Positions 44,023 to 52,284 of a stretch of DNA of 64,000 nucleotides are shown here, piece by piece (position 1 is the stretch's first letter; each line of letters begins with the position of its first letter). Where the stretch lies: assembly GCF_030345715.1 (NCBI RefSeq), contig NZ_JAUASX010000008.1, positions 124,001 to 188,000 of the forward strand. Direction: 5' to 3'. Made by a program: the position numbers and the translations under genes. Below the pieces are notes generated by a model. That model was given only the letters and a program-made list of their open reading frames with translations. It made no database searches and was not told the origin of the DNA. This DNA is from Solimonas sp. SE-A11. GTDB lineage: Bacteria > Pseudomonadota > Gammaproteobacteria > Nevskiales > Nevskiaceae.

Positions 44023-46632
44023 ATGAAAGCCAAATCCGCCAAACCCGCTGCCAAGTCCACGGCCAAGCCGACGTCCAAGTCGCGTCGTGCCGCCCCCGCC
44101 GCCCGGAAGCCCGCCTCCTCGGCGGTCGCTGCCCGCGACATGGCCGACCTGCGCGGCCAGCTCGCCGCCATCAGCAAGTCGCAAGCCGTCATCGAGTTCT
44201 CCCTCGACGGTCATATCCTGAACGCCAACGAGAATTTTCTCTTGGCAACTGGCTATGCGCTGGAGGAGGTCCGAGGCCAGCATCACTCCATGTTCGTCGA
44301 TGCAGCCTGCCGCCAGAGCCTCGAGTACCGCATGTTCTGGGACAAGCTGGAGCGTGGCGAGTACGATTCCGGGCAGTACAAGCGCGTCGCCAAGGGCGGC
44401 CGCGAGATCTGGATCCAGGCCAGTTACAACCCGATCTTCGACAGCAGGGGCAAGCCCTTCAAGGTGGTCAAGTACGCCAGTGACATCACCGCCCAGAAGC
44501 AGCAGACCGCTGATTTCGCCGGACAGCTCGCAGCACTGAGCAAGGCACAGGCTGTCATCGAATTCACGCTGGAAGGCAAGATCATCTCGGCCAACGAGAA
44601 CTTCCTCAAGACCGTGGGCTACACCCAGGAAGAGGTGTTCGGCCAGCATCACCGCATGTTCGTGGACCCGGACTATCGCGAAAGCGTCGAGTACCGGGTG
44701 TTCTGGGAGAAGCTGGGCCGCGGCGAGTACGATGCAGGCCAGTACAAGCGATTCGGCAAGAACAGCCGCGAGATCTGGCTGCAGGCCAGCTACAACCCGA
44801 TCCTCGATCTCAACGGCAAGCCCTTCAAGGTGGTCAAGTACGCCACCGATATCACGGCCCAGATCCACGCCGCGCAAGCCCTGCAGACCTCGGTGGAGCA
44901 GACCCAGGGGGTCGTCTCGGCCGCCAAGCAAGGAGACCTGTCGCGCCGCATCCCGATGGAGGGTAAGGCCGGCCAGATCCGCTCGCTCTGCGAGGGCGTC
45001 AACTCCATGCTCGACGGCATCGTCACGGCACGCGAGGAAGAGCGCAAGCTGGCCAATGAGAACCTGCGCATCAAGAACGCGCTGGACAACGTGTCCGGCA
45101 ACGTGATGATCGCCAACAACGATCGCGAGATTGTCTACATGAACGCGGCCGTCAGCGACATGCTGCTCAAGGCCGAGAGCGAGTTGCGCAAGGCCCTGCC
45201 GCATTTTGATGCGCGCCGCCTGATGGGTGCCAGCATCGACGTGTTCCACAAGAACCCGGCCCACCAGCAGGGCATGCTGTCCAACCTGCGTAGCTCATAC
45301 CGTACCCAGATCAAGGTGTCAGGCCTCACCTTCGGCCTGATCGCCAGCCCCATCATCAACGACAAGGGGGAGCGCCTGGGAACGGTGGTGGAGTGGGCCA
45401 ACCGCACCACTGAAGTGGCGGTGGAGAACGAGGTGGCCGATATCGTCGGCGCCGCCGCCAACGGCGATTTCACCCGCCGCGTGGCGCTGGAGGGCAAGGA
45501 CGGCTTCTTCAAGATGCTGGCCGAGAACATCAACCAGCTGCTGCAGACCAGCGAGGTCGGGCTCAACGAGGTAGTCCGGGTGCTGGCCGCGCTGGCCAAA
45601 GGGGACCTCACCGAGACCATCACCGCCGACTACAAGGGCACCTTCGGCCAGCTCAAGGACGACGCCAACAAGACCGTGGAGCAGTTGACCGCCATCGTCA
45701 GCCAGATCAAGGGCGCCACCGACACCATCAACATCGCCTCGCGCGAGATCAGCGCCGGCAACACCGACCTGTCGGCCCGCACCGAGCAGCAGGCCGCGAG
45801 CCTGGAGGAGACCGCCTCCAGCATGGAGGAGCTGACCTCCACCGTGAAGCAGAACGCCGAAAACGCCAAGCAGGCCAACCAGCTGGCGATCGGTGCCAGC
45901 GACATCGCCGTCAAGGGCGGGCAGGTGGTCAGTGAAGTGGTGACGACGATGGCGGCGATCAACGAATCGTCCAAGAAGATCGTCGACATCATCAGCGTCA
46001 TCGATGGCATCGCCTTCCAGACCAACATCCTGGCGCTGAACGCCGCGGTGGAGGCCGCCCGCGCCGGCGAACAGGGCCGCGGCTTCGCGGTGGTGGCAGC
46101 CGAGGTGCGCAGTCTGGCGCAACGCTCCGCCGGTGCCGCCAAGGAGATCAAGAGCCTGATCGGCGACTCGGTCGAGAAGGTCGGCAACGGCTCCAAGCTG
46201 GTCGAGCAGGCCGGCAAGACCATGGACGAGATCGTCACCAGCGTGAAGCGGGTGACCGACATCATGTCGGAGATCACCGCTGCTTCGCAGGAACAGAGCC
46301 AGGGTATCGAGCAGATCAACCAGACCATCACGCAGATGGACGAGGTGACCCAGCAGAACGCCGCGCTCGTGGAGGAGGCTACCGCCGCCGCCCGCTCGCT
46401 GGAAGAGCAGGCCGGAGGCCTGGCCACCTCGGTCAGCCGCTTCCGCCTGGACGAACAGGCCACCGGGTTCGGAGTGGTGGCAGTTGCCGCTCCCGCCCGC
46501 CCGGTCGCCAAGCCGGCACCGGCCCGTCCGGCCACGCGGCCTGCCGCCCCGGCGCCCCGCCGCCCCGCGGCGGCGGTGTCCCGCGGCAACGGCGCCGGCG
46601 AGCGTCACGACGAGCAGTGGACCGAGTTCTAA
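44023..46632 (+). CDS. soluble multi-PAS methyl-accepting chemotaxis protein
   Basis: The 869-residue receptor has no membrane helix. It starts with a Lys/Ala/Pro-rich tail (residues 1-38), then two closely similar PAS domains repeating every 122 residues ([17 protein letters not shown] and [17 protein letters not shown]), a HAMP-like segment, a third PAS (about 350-460), two more HAMP-like segments and the MCP signalling hairpin ([37 protein letters not shown]). The twin PAS resemble those of P. aeruginosa BdlA. It ends QWTEF, matching the xWxxF pentapeptide that tethers CheR. Position between cheW and cheR parallels McpB/Aer2 of the che2 cluster. Ligand or redox cofactor unknown. Confidence 0.92.
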   Translation: MKAKSAKPAAKSTAKPTSKSRRAAPAARKPASSAVAARDMADLRGQLAAISKSQAVIEFSLDGHILNANENFLLATGYALEEVRGQHHSMFVDAACRQSLEYRMFWDKLERGEYDSGQYKRVAKGGREIWIQASYNPIFDSRGKPFKVVKYASDITAQKQQTADFAGQLAALSKAQAVIEFTLEGKIISANENFLKTVGYTQEEVFGQHHRMFVDPDYRESVEYRVFWEKLGRGEYDAGQYKRFGKNSREIWLQASYNPILDLNGKPFKVVKYATDITAQIHAAQALQTSVEQTQGVVSAAKQGDLSRRIPMEGKAGQIRSLCEGVNSMLDGIVTAREEERKLANENLRIKNALDNVSGNVMIANNDREIVYMNAAVSDMLLKAESELRKALPHFDARRLMGASIDVFHKNPAHQQGMLSNLRSSYRTQIKVSGLTFGLIASPIINDKGERLGTVVEWANRTTEVAVENEVADIVGAAANGDFTRRVALEGKDGFFKMLAENINQLLQTSEVGLNEVVRVLAALAKGDLTETITADYKGTFGQLKDDANKTVEQLTAIVSQIKGATDTINIASREISAGNTDLSARTEQQAASLEETASSMEELTSTVKQNAENAKQANQLAIGASDIAVKGGQVVSEVVTTMAAINESSKKIVDIISVIDGIAFQTNILALNAAVEAARAGEQGRGFAVVAAEVRSLAQRSAGAAKEIKSLIGDSVEKVGNGSKLVEQAGKTMDEIVTSVKRVTDIMSEITAASQEQSQGIEQINQTITQMDEVTQQNAALVEEATAAARSLEEQAGGLATSVSRFRLDEQATGFGVVAVAAPARPVAKPAPARPATRPAAPAPRRPAAAVSRGNGAGERHDEQWTEF

Positions 46633-46656
46633 GCGACCGGACCACGGAGAGCCGCC

Positions 46657-46857
46657 ATGTCGATCGCAATCCAAGCGGAAGCCGTGATGTCCGAGCCGGG
46701 CCCCTGGCTGCGCCTGCTGGCCAACTGGGGCCTGGCCCTGAGCGAAGCCGGCTGCGTGCTGCCGGTGGAGCCCCGCGGCCAGTGCCCGCTGCGGCCGGTG
46801 CTGGCGCGGCTCACGGGTGAGAACGTAAAGGGGAGAGGTGCCGATGACCGTCGCTGA
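46657..46857 (+). CDS. small hypothetical protein between mcp and cheR
   Basis: A 66-codon frame lies in the 211 bases between the receptor and cheR, with GGAGAG at seven bases before its ATG and its end overlapping the cheR start by 14 bases. The product (WLRLLANWGLALSEAGCVLP, then CPLRPVLARL) matches no family I recognise. It may be a real small protein or a leader that couples translation into cheR. Confidence 0.45.
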   Translation: MSIAIQAEAVMSEPGPWLRLLANWGLALSEAGCVLPVEPRGQCPLRPVLARLTGENVKGRGADDRR

Positions 46858-47680
46858 GAGCCGCGAGTTCGCCTTTGCGCGCAGCGACTTCGAGCGCGTT
46901 CGCTCGCTGATCCACGCCCGCGCCGGCATCTCGCTGGCGCCTGCCAAGCGCGACATGGTCTACAGCCGCCTGGTGCGGCGCCTGCGGGCGCTGCGCCTGG
47001 ATTCCTTCGGCGAATACCTGTCGCGCCTGGACGACCCTTCCGACCCCGAGTGGGAGGCGTTCACCAACGCGTTGACCACCAACCTGACGGCCTTCTTCCG
47101 TGAGCCCCATCACTTCGAAATCCTGGCGGAGCATCTGCGCTCACAGCCGCGAGGAGCGACGCTGCGGCTGTGGTGCTCGGCCTCGTCCACCGGCGAGGAG
47201 CCGTATTCGATGGCGATGACCGCGATCGAGGCTTTCGGCCGTGACGATCCGCCGGTGCGCATTCTAGCCACCGATATCGACACACAGGTGCTGGCCACTG
47301 CCGAGCGCGGGGTCTACCCGCTGGAGCGCATCGAGCGTCTCGACGAGGCACGCCGCCAGCGCTTCTTCCGCCGTGGCACGGGCGCGATGGAAGGCTACTG
47401 CCGCGTGACCGAGCCGCTGCGGCGCCTGGTGAGCTTCCGTCCGCTGAACCTGCTGACGGAGCACTGGCCGATGCGTGGCCCCTTCGAGGCCATCTTCTGC
47501 CGCAACGTGATGATCTACTTCGACAAGCCGACCCAGCATCTCCTGCTGGCGCGGATGGCGCCCCTGCTCACGCCGGACGGACTGTTCTTCGCCGGCCATT
47601 CGGAGAGCTTCTTCCACGCCGCCGACGTCGTGTCGCCCTGCGGGCGCACGGTATACCGGCGCGCAAAGGCCGGTAACTGA
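46844..47680 (+). CDS. cheR: chemoreceptor methyltransferase CheR
   Basis: CheR methylates receptor glutamates using S-adenosylmethionine. The 278-residue protein has the N-terminal helical domain (FERVRSLIHARAGISLAPAKRDMVYSRLVRRLRAL), TNLTAFFREPHHFEIL, the SAM-binding WCSASSTGEEPYSMAM, LATDIDTQVLATAERGVYP and CRNVMIYFD. The ATG at 46844 follows GGGAGAGG; a GTG at 46838 is possible. It is the only cheR in the window. Confidence 0.96.
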   Translation: MTVAESREFAFARSDFERVRSLIHARAGISLAPAKRDMVYSRLVRRLRALRLDSFGEYLSRLDDPSDPEWEAFTNALTTNLTAFFREPHHFEILAEHLRSQPRGATLRLWCSASSTGEEPYSMAMTAIEAFGRDDPPVRILATDIDTQVLATAERGVYPLERIERLDEARRQRFFRRGTGAMEGYCRVTEPLRRLVSFRPLNLLTEHWPMRGPFEAIFCRNVMIYFDKPTQHLLLARMAPLLTPDGLFFAGHSESFFHAADVVSPCGRTVYRRAKAGN

Positions 47681-48297
47681 TGTATGCGATGCGAAGAGCC
47701 CGCAGCACCGTCTCCGAGGCGGCCGTGCCCTACTACGATCCGCGCTACAGCGCGCAAGTGGTCAAGGTGCTGCCCGGTGAGTTCGTCGTGACCACCCAGG
47801 ACTGCATCCTGACCACCCTTCTGGGCTCCTGCGTGTCGGCCTGCATCCGCGACCCGCTGACCGGTGTCGGCGGCATGAACCACTTCATGCTGCCCGACAG
47901 CGAGACCGGCGGTGCTGCCAGCGAGTCGGCGCGCTACGGCGGCTATGCCATGGAAATGCTGATCAACGAACTGCTCAAGCACGGCGCCGCGCGCGGCCGC
48001 CTGGAGGCCAAGGTGTTCGGTGGCGGGGCCATGCTGCCGAGCTTTCAGTACAACAAGGTGGGTGAACGCAACGCCGCCTTCGTGCTGGAATACCTGGAGC
48101 GCGAGAGCATCCCGGTGCTGTCGCAGGACCTGCTCGACAACTGCCCGCGCCACGTCCACTACTTCCCGCGCAGCGGCCGCGTGATGCTGCGCAAGCTGCC
48201 GGCCTTCGAGCGCGGCCAGGTGGCGGCGGACGAGACGCGCTACTTCAGCCGCTTGCGCCAGGAGCCCAAGGGCGGTTCCGTGGAGTTGTTCGAATGA
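47680..48297 (+). CDS. cheD: chemoreceptor glutamine deamidase CheD
   Basis: CheD deamidates receptor glutamines. The 205-residue protein has the catalytic cysteine in [13 protein letters not shown] and the histidine in [10 protein letters not shown], followed by the [17 protein letters not shown] and KVFGGGAML elements. It overlaps cheR and cheB, in the order cheR-cheD-cheB. Confidence 0.96.
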   Translation: MYAMRRARSTVSEAAVPYYDPRYSAQVVKVLPGEFVVTTQDCILTTLLGSCVSACIRDPLTGVGGMNHFMLPDSETGGAASESARYGGYAMEMLINELLKHGAARGRLEAKVFGGGAMLPSFQYNKVGERNAAFVLEYLERESIPVLSQDLLDNCPRHVHYFPRSGRVMLRKLPAFERGQVAADETRYFSRLRQEPKGGSVELFE

Positions 48298-49331
48298 ACC
48301 GTATCCGGACCCTGGTGGTGGACGACTCCGCGCTGGTACGCAGCCTGATGAGCGAGATCCTGTCCGGCGATCCCGAGATCGAGGTGGTGGGCACCGCCTG
48401 CGATCCCTACGTGGCACGCGACAAGATCAAGCAGCTCAAGCCCGACGTTCTGACACTGGATGTGGAAATGCCGCGCATGGACGGCCTCACGTTCCTGGAA
48501 AACCTGATGCGCCTGCACCCGCTGCCGGTGCTGATGGTGTCCTCGCTGACCGAGCGTGGCGCCGAGATCACGCTGCAGGCCCTGGAACTGGGGGCGGTGG
48601 ACTTCGTCACCAAGCCCAAGATCGACGTCTCTCACGGCCTGCACGAATACGCCGACGAACTGCGTACCAAGCTCAAGGCCGTGGCCCGGGCCCGCCCGCG
48701 GGGCCCGGCGGGCGCCCGTCCCGCAGCGGTGGTCCCGGCGCGGCGTAGCACGCCGTTCCGCACGACCGAGCGGCTGATTGCCATCGGCGCCTCCACCGGC
48801 GGCACCGAGGCGATCAAGGTAGTGCTGGAGCAGATGCCGCCGGACGCCCCGGCGATCGTCATCACCCAGCACATTCCCGCCGCCTTCAGCGCGCCCTTTG
48901 CGGAGCGCATGAACCGCAGCTCCGCGATGTCGGTCTGCGAGGCTGCCGACGGCCAACTGATCGTGCCCGGGCATGCCTACATCGCCCCCGGCGGCCGCCA
49001 CCTGACGGTGGTACGCGACGGCGCCCGCTATGTCTGCCGGCTCACCGACGCGGCGCCGGAGAACCGTCACCGTCCGAGCGTGGACGTGCTGTTCCGCTCG
49101 GTCGCCAAGAACGCCGGCGGCAACGCCGTGGCCGCCATCCTCACCGGGATGGGCGACGACGGCGCCCGCGGCATGCTGGAACTGCGCAAGGCCGGCGCCC
49201 ACACCCTGGTACAGGACGAGGCCAGCAGCGTGGTCTGGGGAATGCCCGGCTCCGCCGTGCGCCTCCAGGCCACGGAACAGGTCTTGCCTCTGGACCGTAT
49301 AGCCGGGCAGTTGCTTGCCTGGACCCAATGA
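48294..49331 (+). CDS. cheB: chemoreceptor methylesterase/response regulator CheB
   Basis: The 345-residue CheB has a receiver domain (D10-D11, phosphorylation site D56 in [12 protein letters not shown]), a linker, and the methylesterase domain with the Ser-His-Asp triad in [20 protein letters not shown] and [11 protein letters not shown]. It would be phosphorylated by CheA and, with CheR and CheD, set receptor adaptation. The ATGA overlap with cheD suggests coupled translation. It is the only cheB in the window, and the first che operon has none. Confidence 0.96.
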   Translation: MNRIRTLVVDDSALVRSLMSEILSGDPEIEVVGTACDPYVARDKIKQLKPDVLTLDVEMPRMDGLTFLENLMRLHPLPVLMVSSLTERGAEITLQALELGAVDFVTKPKIDVSHGLHEYADELRTKLKAVARARPRGPAGARPAAVVPARRSTPFRTTERLIAIGASTGGTEAIKVVLEQMPPDAPAIVITQHIPAAFSAPFAERMNRSSAMSVCEAADGQLIVPGHAYIAPGGRHLTVVRDGARYVCRLTDAAPENRHRPSVDVLFRSVAKNAGGNAVAAILTGMGDDGARGMLELRKAGAHTLVQDEASSVVWGMPGSAVRLQATEQVLPLDRIAGQLLAWTQ

Positions 49332-49347
49332 ACCACAGGATCGCCCC

Positions 49348-50469
49348 ATGAACCTGAACAAGACACTCTTCCCCGCACTGGTCCTGACCGCCGTGCACAT
49401 TGCAGCCCTGCTGGCCTCGTTGCCGGCGGTGGCCGACGTCGCCAGCCTGCTGCTGATGGCCGGCGGCTGGGCCTGGGCCGGCCGCGAGTTCTGGCGCGAG
49501 CGCCAGGCGGCGCAGGCCGAGCTGAAGGCGCTGCAGGCATCGGGCGAATCGCAGCGCCAGCTGCTGGCGGAACTGCGCCGCGGCATGGGCGGCGAGATGC
49601 AGGGCATGCAGCAGGAGATCGGCCGGGTGCGCCAACTGGTCACCGAGGCCACGCGCCAGCTCGGCGGCAGCTTCGAGGAGATGAACCGCCAGGCGCAGGT
49701 GCAGGCCAGCGCGGTCGGCCGCATCCTGAGCCGCAACGGCGAGCAGGAGGGTGGCGGCGTGCGCCACTTCACCGGCTCCGCCGGCACGTTGATGAACAAC
49801 CTGGTGGAGTCACTTGCCCAGGCCAGCCGCCAGAGCGCCGCCAGTGCCGGCCAGATCGACGAGATGGTGAAGCACCTCGACGCGATCTTCGACCTGCTGG
49901 GCGACGTCAAGACCATTGCCGACCAGACCAACCTGTTGGCCCTGAACGCGGCCATCGAGGCGGCGCGTGCCGGAGAGGCGGGCCGCGGTTTCGCGGTGGT
50001 GGCCGAGGAGGTGCGCAATCTCTCCGAGCGCTCTACCAGCTTCAACGAACAGATCCGCAAGCTGGTCTCCAGTTCGCGGGACGCGGTGGCCAAGGTCCGT
50101 GAGACCGTCGGCGAGATGGCCTCGCGCGACATGAGCGCCAGCGCCGATGCGCGCGACGAGGCCGGGCGCCTGCTGCGCCAGGTGGAGGAGGTCAACGGCA
50201 GCCTGACCGCCGGCATCCGCGAGGTTTCGGCCTCACAAGAGCATATTGCACAGTCGGTAGGCCAGGCCGTGCGCTGCCTGCAGTTCGAAGACATCGTGAC
50301 GCAGGCGCTGGGCTCGGCCGAACGCCACCTGCGTCGCATCGAATCGATCCAGTCCGAGGGCACCGGCCAGCCGGCCCCGGCCGCCGCCGCCAGCGAGAAC
50401 TGGCGCCAGCCGGTGCACAAGCCGGTGGCCCAGCAGTCCATGCAGGCGGGAGCGATTGAGCTTTTCTGA
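49348..50469 (+). CDS. membrane-bound methyl-accepting chemotaxis protein lacking a periplasmic sensor
   Basis: The 373-residue protein has two hydrophobic stretches at the N-terminus (about 7-25 and 30-46) with almost no periplasmic loop, a coiled-coil region, and an MCP signalling hairpin ([42 protein letters not shown]). No ligand-binding domain or C-terminal pentapeptide is seen. It probably senses a membrane or cytoplasmic cue, or works with another receptor. The ATG at 49348 follows AGGA. Last gene of the second chemosensory operon. Confidence 0.9.
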   Translation: MNLNKTLFPALVLTAVHIAALLASLPAVADVASLLLMAGGWAWAGREFWRERQAAQAELKALQASGESQRQLLAELRRGMGGEMQGMQQEIGRVRQLVTEATRQLGGSFEEMNRQAQVQASAVGRILSRNGEQEGGGVRHFTGSAGTLMNNLVESLAQASRQSAASAGQIDEMVKHLDAIFDLLGDVKTIADQTNLLALNAAIEAARAGEAGRGFAVVAEEVRNLSERSTSFNEQIRKLVSSSRDAVAKVRETVGEMASRDMSASADARDEAGRLLRQVEEVNGSLTAGIREVSASQEHIAQSVGQAVRCLQFEDIVTQALGSAERHLRRIESIQSEGTGQPAPAAAASENWRQPVHKPVAQQSMQAGAIELF

Positions 50470-50501
50470 AGAATCCACTGTCCAAGAGTGGGGTGTACTT
50501 G

Positions 50502-50527
50502 GCGCCGGTCTTCCCGGCGCTTTTTTT
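50502..50527 (+). terminator. rho-independent terminator of the second chemosensory operon
   Basis: A seven-base G+C stem GCGCCGG / CCGGCGC with a TCTTC loop is followed by seven T residues. Confidence 0.9.
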
Positions 50528-51465
50528 ATTCCCTGGGGAAATAACCTGCCGCACCGGGCCCTTGCAGGCCCGGCGGGCAGTACCTCTAACTTGTCAAAGA
50601 GACAGACCATCCCAGGACCCTTTCGCGGATGCGTGAGCAGAGCCCTACTTGGTTGTCTGCCGGATGATCTGAGTCGGCGCGGAGCCCTGCGCCTGTAGCC
50701 CGAGGTGCACCTGGGCTCATGGGGATATTTTGCGCTTGTGGGTGCGGGGTTCCTAACGGAGTTCCGTATTTCTGCGTGGGTTTGGTTGGAGGGTCGCGTT
50801 CACCCTTCGACAGGCTCAGGGCGAACGGTTAGGTTGATCGTTGCGGGCTCCCCCTCTCGGCAATTGCTCCATGCATTGCCCTACCTCGGGCATCCATGCC
50901 CTCGTCGGCAACTGCTCCTGGGTTACTTAACTCAGGCATCCCCCTCTCCCCAACCCCTCTCCCGCAAGGGGAGAGGGACTTAGAGGCTTTTCTCTGATCT
51001 GGCAGAGATCAGCCAAGGCTCATTCGGAATCACTCTTCCGAATCTTGGTGAGCGGAAGCGAATGTTTTTGATTTATGGGCCCCTGTTGCCCGGATGCCTG
51101 ACCGGTGGTCGAGCGCAGGGTCGAGCCGGACAGGATGTCCGGCCGAGGGGCCTCAGGCCATGGATGGCCTGTGGGCCCGACCCGTCGCGCTCGACCGCCG
51201 GTCAGGTTGCCCCGCCTCAGCGGGGCCGTCCGGGCCCAGGGTGTGTTTCTTTGGTTACTTTCTTTTCACAAGAAAAGAAAGTAACTCGCCCTTAGGCGAA
51301 ATAACCCCTCAAAGAACCAAAGCCGCTGACCGGCGTCGTCGCCGGCACCACCAGCTAGCGACAGTGCGTGCCTCGATACACCGCTACGCGGCACTCGGCA
51401 TGAACGGTTTAGGAGAATGGATATGGTTATCCGGTAACATCCCTGAATTGCCAGCCCCGCCCGCC
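50528..51465. repeat. gene-free region built of dispersed repeats and hairpins
   Basis: No credible gene is seen in these 938 bases; short frames have repeat-derived translations. In order: a CCGGGCC...GGCCCGG hairpin (about 50552-50572), the TTCGACAGGCTCAGGGCGAA repeat (50803-50827), the 49-base repeat (50856-50904) plus a degenerate partial second copy, a CTCTCCCGCAAGGGGAGAG module (about 50957-50979), a run of hairpins with the AGGAT or ATGGA loop motif (51070-51240: GGCCGGACAGGATGTCCGGC, CAGGCCATGGATGGCCTG), a perfect 14-base hairpin (51254-51285) and the GTAACTCGCC/TTAGGCG module. Confidence 0.7.
51254..51285. repeat. A+T-rich perfect hairpin
   Basis: GTTACTTTCTTTTC and GAAAAGAAAGTAAC pair perfectly over 14 bases around an ACAA loop. 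Followed by CTCGCCCTTAGGCGA, a module also found in complement at 8219-8245. Such elements are scattered through xanthomonad-like genomes. Confidence 0.8.
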
Positions 51466-51801
51466 ATGCCCACCAAGTCCCGCCTCTACCGTATCCAGTT
51501 CACCAACCGCGACCAGGTCTACGAGGTTTATGCTCGTGAGGTCAGCCATGGGTCCATGCTGGGTTTCGTGGAGATCGGCAAGCTGGTGTTCGGCGAGCGC
51601 AGCAGCATCGTGGTGGACCCGGGCGAGGAAAAGCTCAAGAACGAATTCGAGAACGTGGAGCGCTTCTACGTGCCGGTGCATGCGGTGATCCGCATTGACG
51701 AGGTCAACAAGCAGGGCACGGCGCGCATCCTGGGCGAGGGCGGCAAGGTCACGCCGTTTCCGTCGCCTTATAGCTTCGGCGGCGGCGAGCCGCGCAAATA
51801 A
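51466..51801 (+). CDS. DUF1820 family protein
   Basis: The 111-residue protein matches DUF1820 throughout: LYRIQFTNRDQVYEVYAREVSHGSMLGFVEIGKLVFGERSSIVVDPGEEKLKNEFENV and the C-terminal KVTPFPSPYSFGGGEPRK. The family is restricted mostly to gammaproteobacteria and has no known function. An upstream-extended frame runs through the repeat region and is not credible. An NTF2-like gene follows after 21 bases and may be co-transcribed. Confidence 0.9.
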   Translation: MPTKSRLYRIQFTNRDQVYEVYAREVSHGSMLGFVEIGKLVFGERSSIVVDPGEEKLKNEFENVERFYVPVHAVIRIDEVNKQGTARILGEGGKVTPFPSPYSFGGGEPRK

Positions 51802-51822
51802 TCAGACCCACAGGAGATGACG

Positions 51823-52218
51823 ATGCCCTTGGACACCATTGCGACCTGGCACAAGGTGGCAGAAAGCCGCGATATCGCCGGGCTCGATAAGCTGCTGGCT
51901 GAAAACGCCGTGTTCCACTCGCCGGTGGTCCATACGCCGCAGGTGGGCAAGAAGATCACCAAGCTGTATCTCGCGGGTGCCTTCCATGTGCTCTTCAACG
52001 AGACCTTCCGCTACGTGCGTGAGGTGGTCGGCGAGCGCGAGGCGGTGCTGGAGTTCGCCGTGACCATTGACGACATCGAGGTCAACGGCGTCGACATGAT
52101 CCGCTGGAACGACGAAGGCCAGATCGAGGACTTCAAGGTGATGCTGCGGCCGCTGAAGGCGATCAACCTGGTGCACCAGAAGATGGGTGCCATGCTGGAG
52201 AGCATGAAGCGCGGTTGA
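51823..52218 (+). CDS. NTF2-like (SnoaL-type) protein
   Basis: The 131-residue protein has the NTF2/SnoaL cone fold pattern: an N-terminal helix (ATWHKVAESRDIAGLDKLLAENAVFHSPVV), then a beta-sheet with AVLEFAVTIDDIEVNGVDMIRWNDEGQIEDFKVMLRPLKA. Members range from isomerases to orphan small-molecule binders; the activity is unknown. ATG at 51823 is preferred because AGGAG lies six bases before it, whereas the ATG at 51817 abuts that site. A terminator follows. Confidence 0.85.
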   Translation: MPLDTIATWHKVAESRDIAGLDKLLAENAVFHSPVVHTPQVGKKITKLYLAGAFHVLFNETFRYVREVVGEREAVLEFAVTIDDIEVNGVDMIRWNDEGQIEDFKVMLRPLKAINLVHQKMGAMLESMKRG

Positions 52219-52233
52219 TCCGCGGATGGCCAC

Positions 52234-52269
52234 AACGAAAAAGCCCGCCGATCGGCGGGCTTTTTCGTT
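52234..52269. terminator. bidirectional rho-independent terminator
   Basis: A near-perfect palindrome AACGAAAAAGCCCGCCG / CGGCGGGCTTTTTCGTT gives an A-tract, G+C stem and T-tract in both directions, between the NTF2-like gene and the convergent hydrolase gene. Confidence 0.92.
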
Positions 52270-52284
52270 ACTGCGGTCCCTGTA

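Noticed and set aside
50456-51295. Three short plus-strand frames of 77-92 codons
   Set aside because: They translate dispersed repeats and hairpin arrays, and none has a convincing ribosome-binding site.
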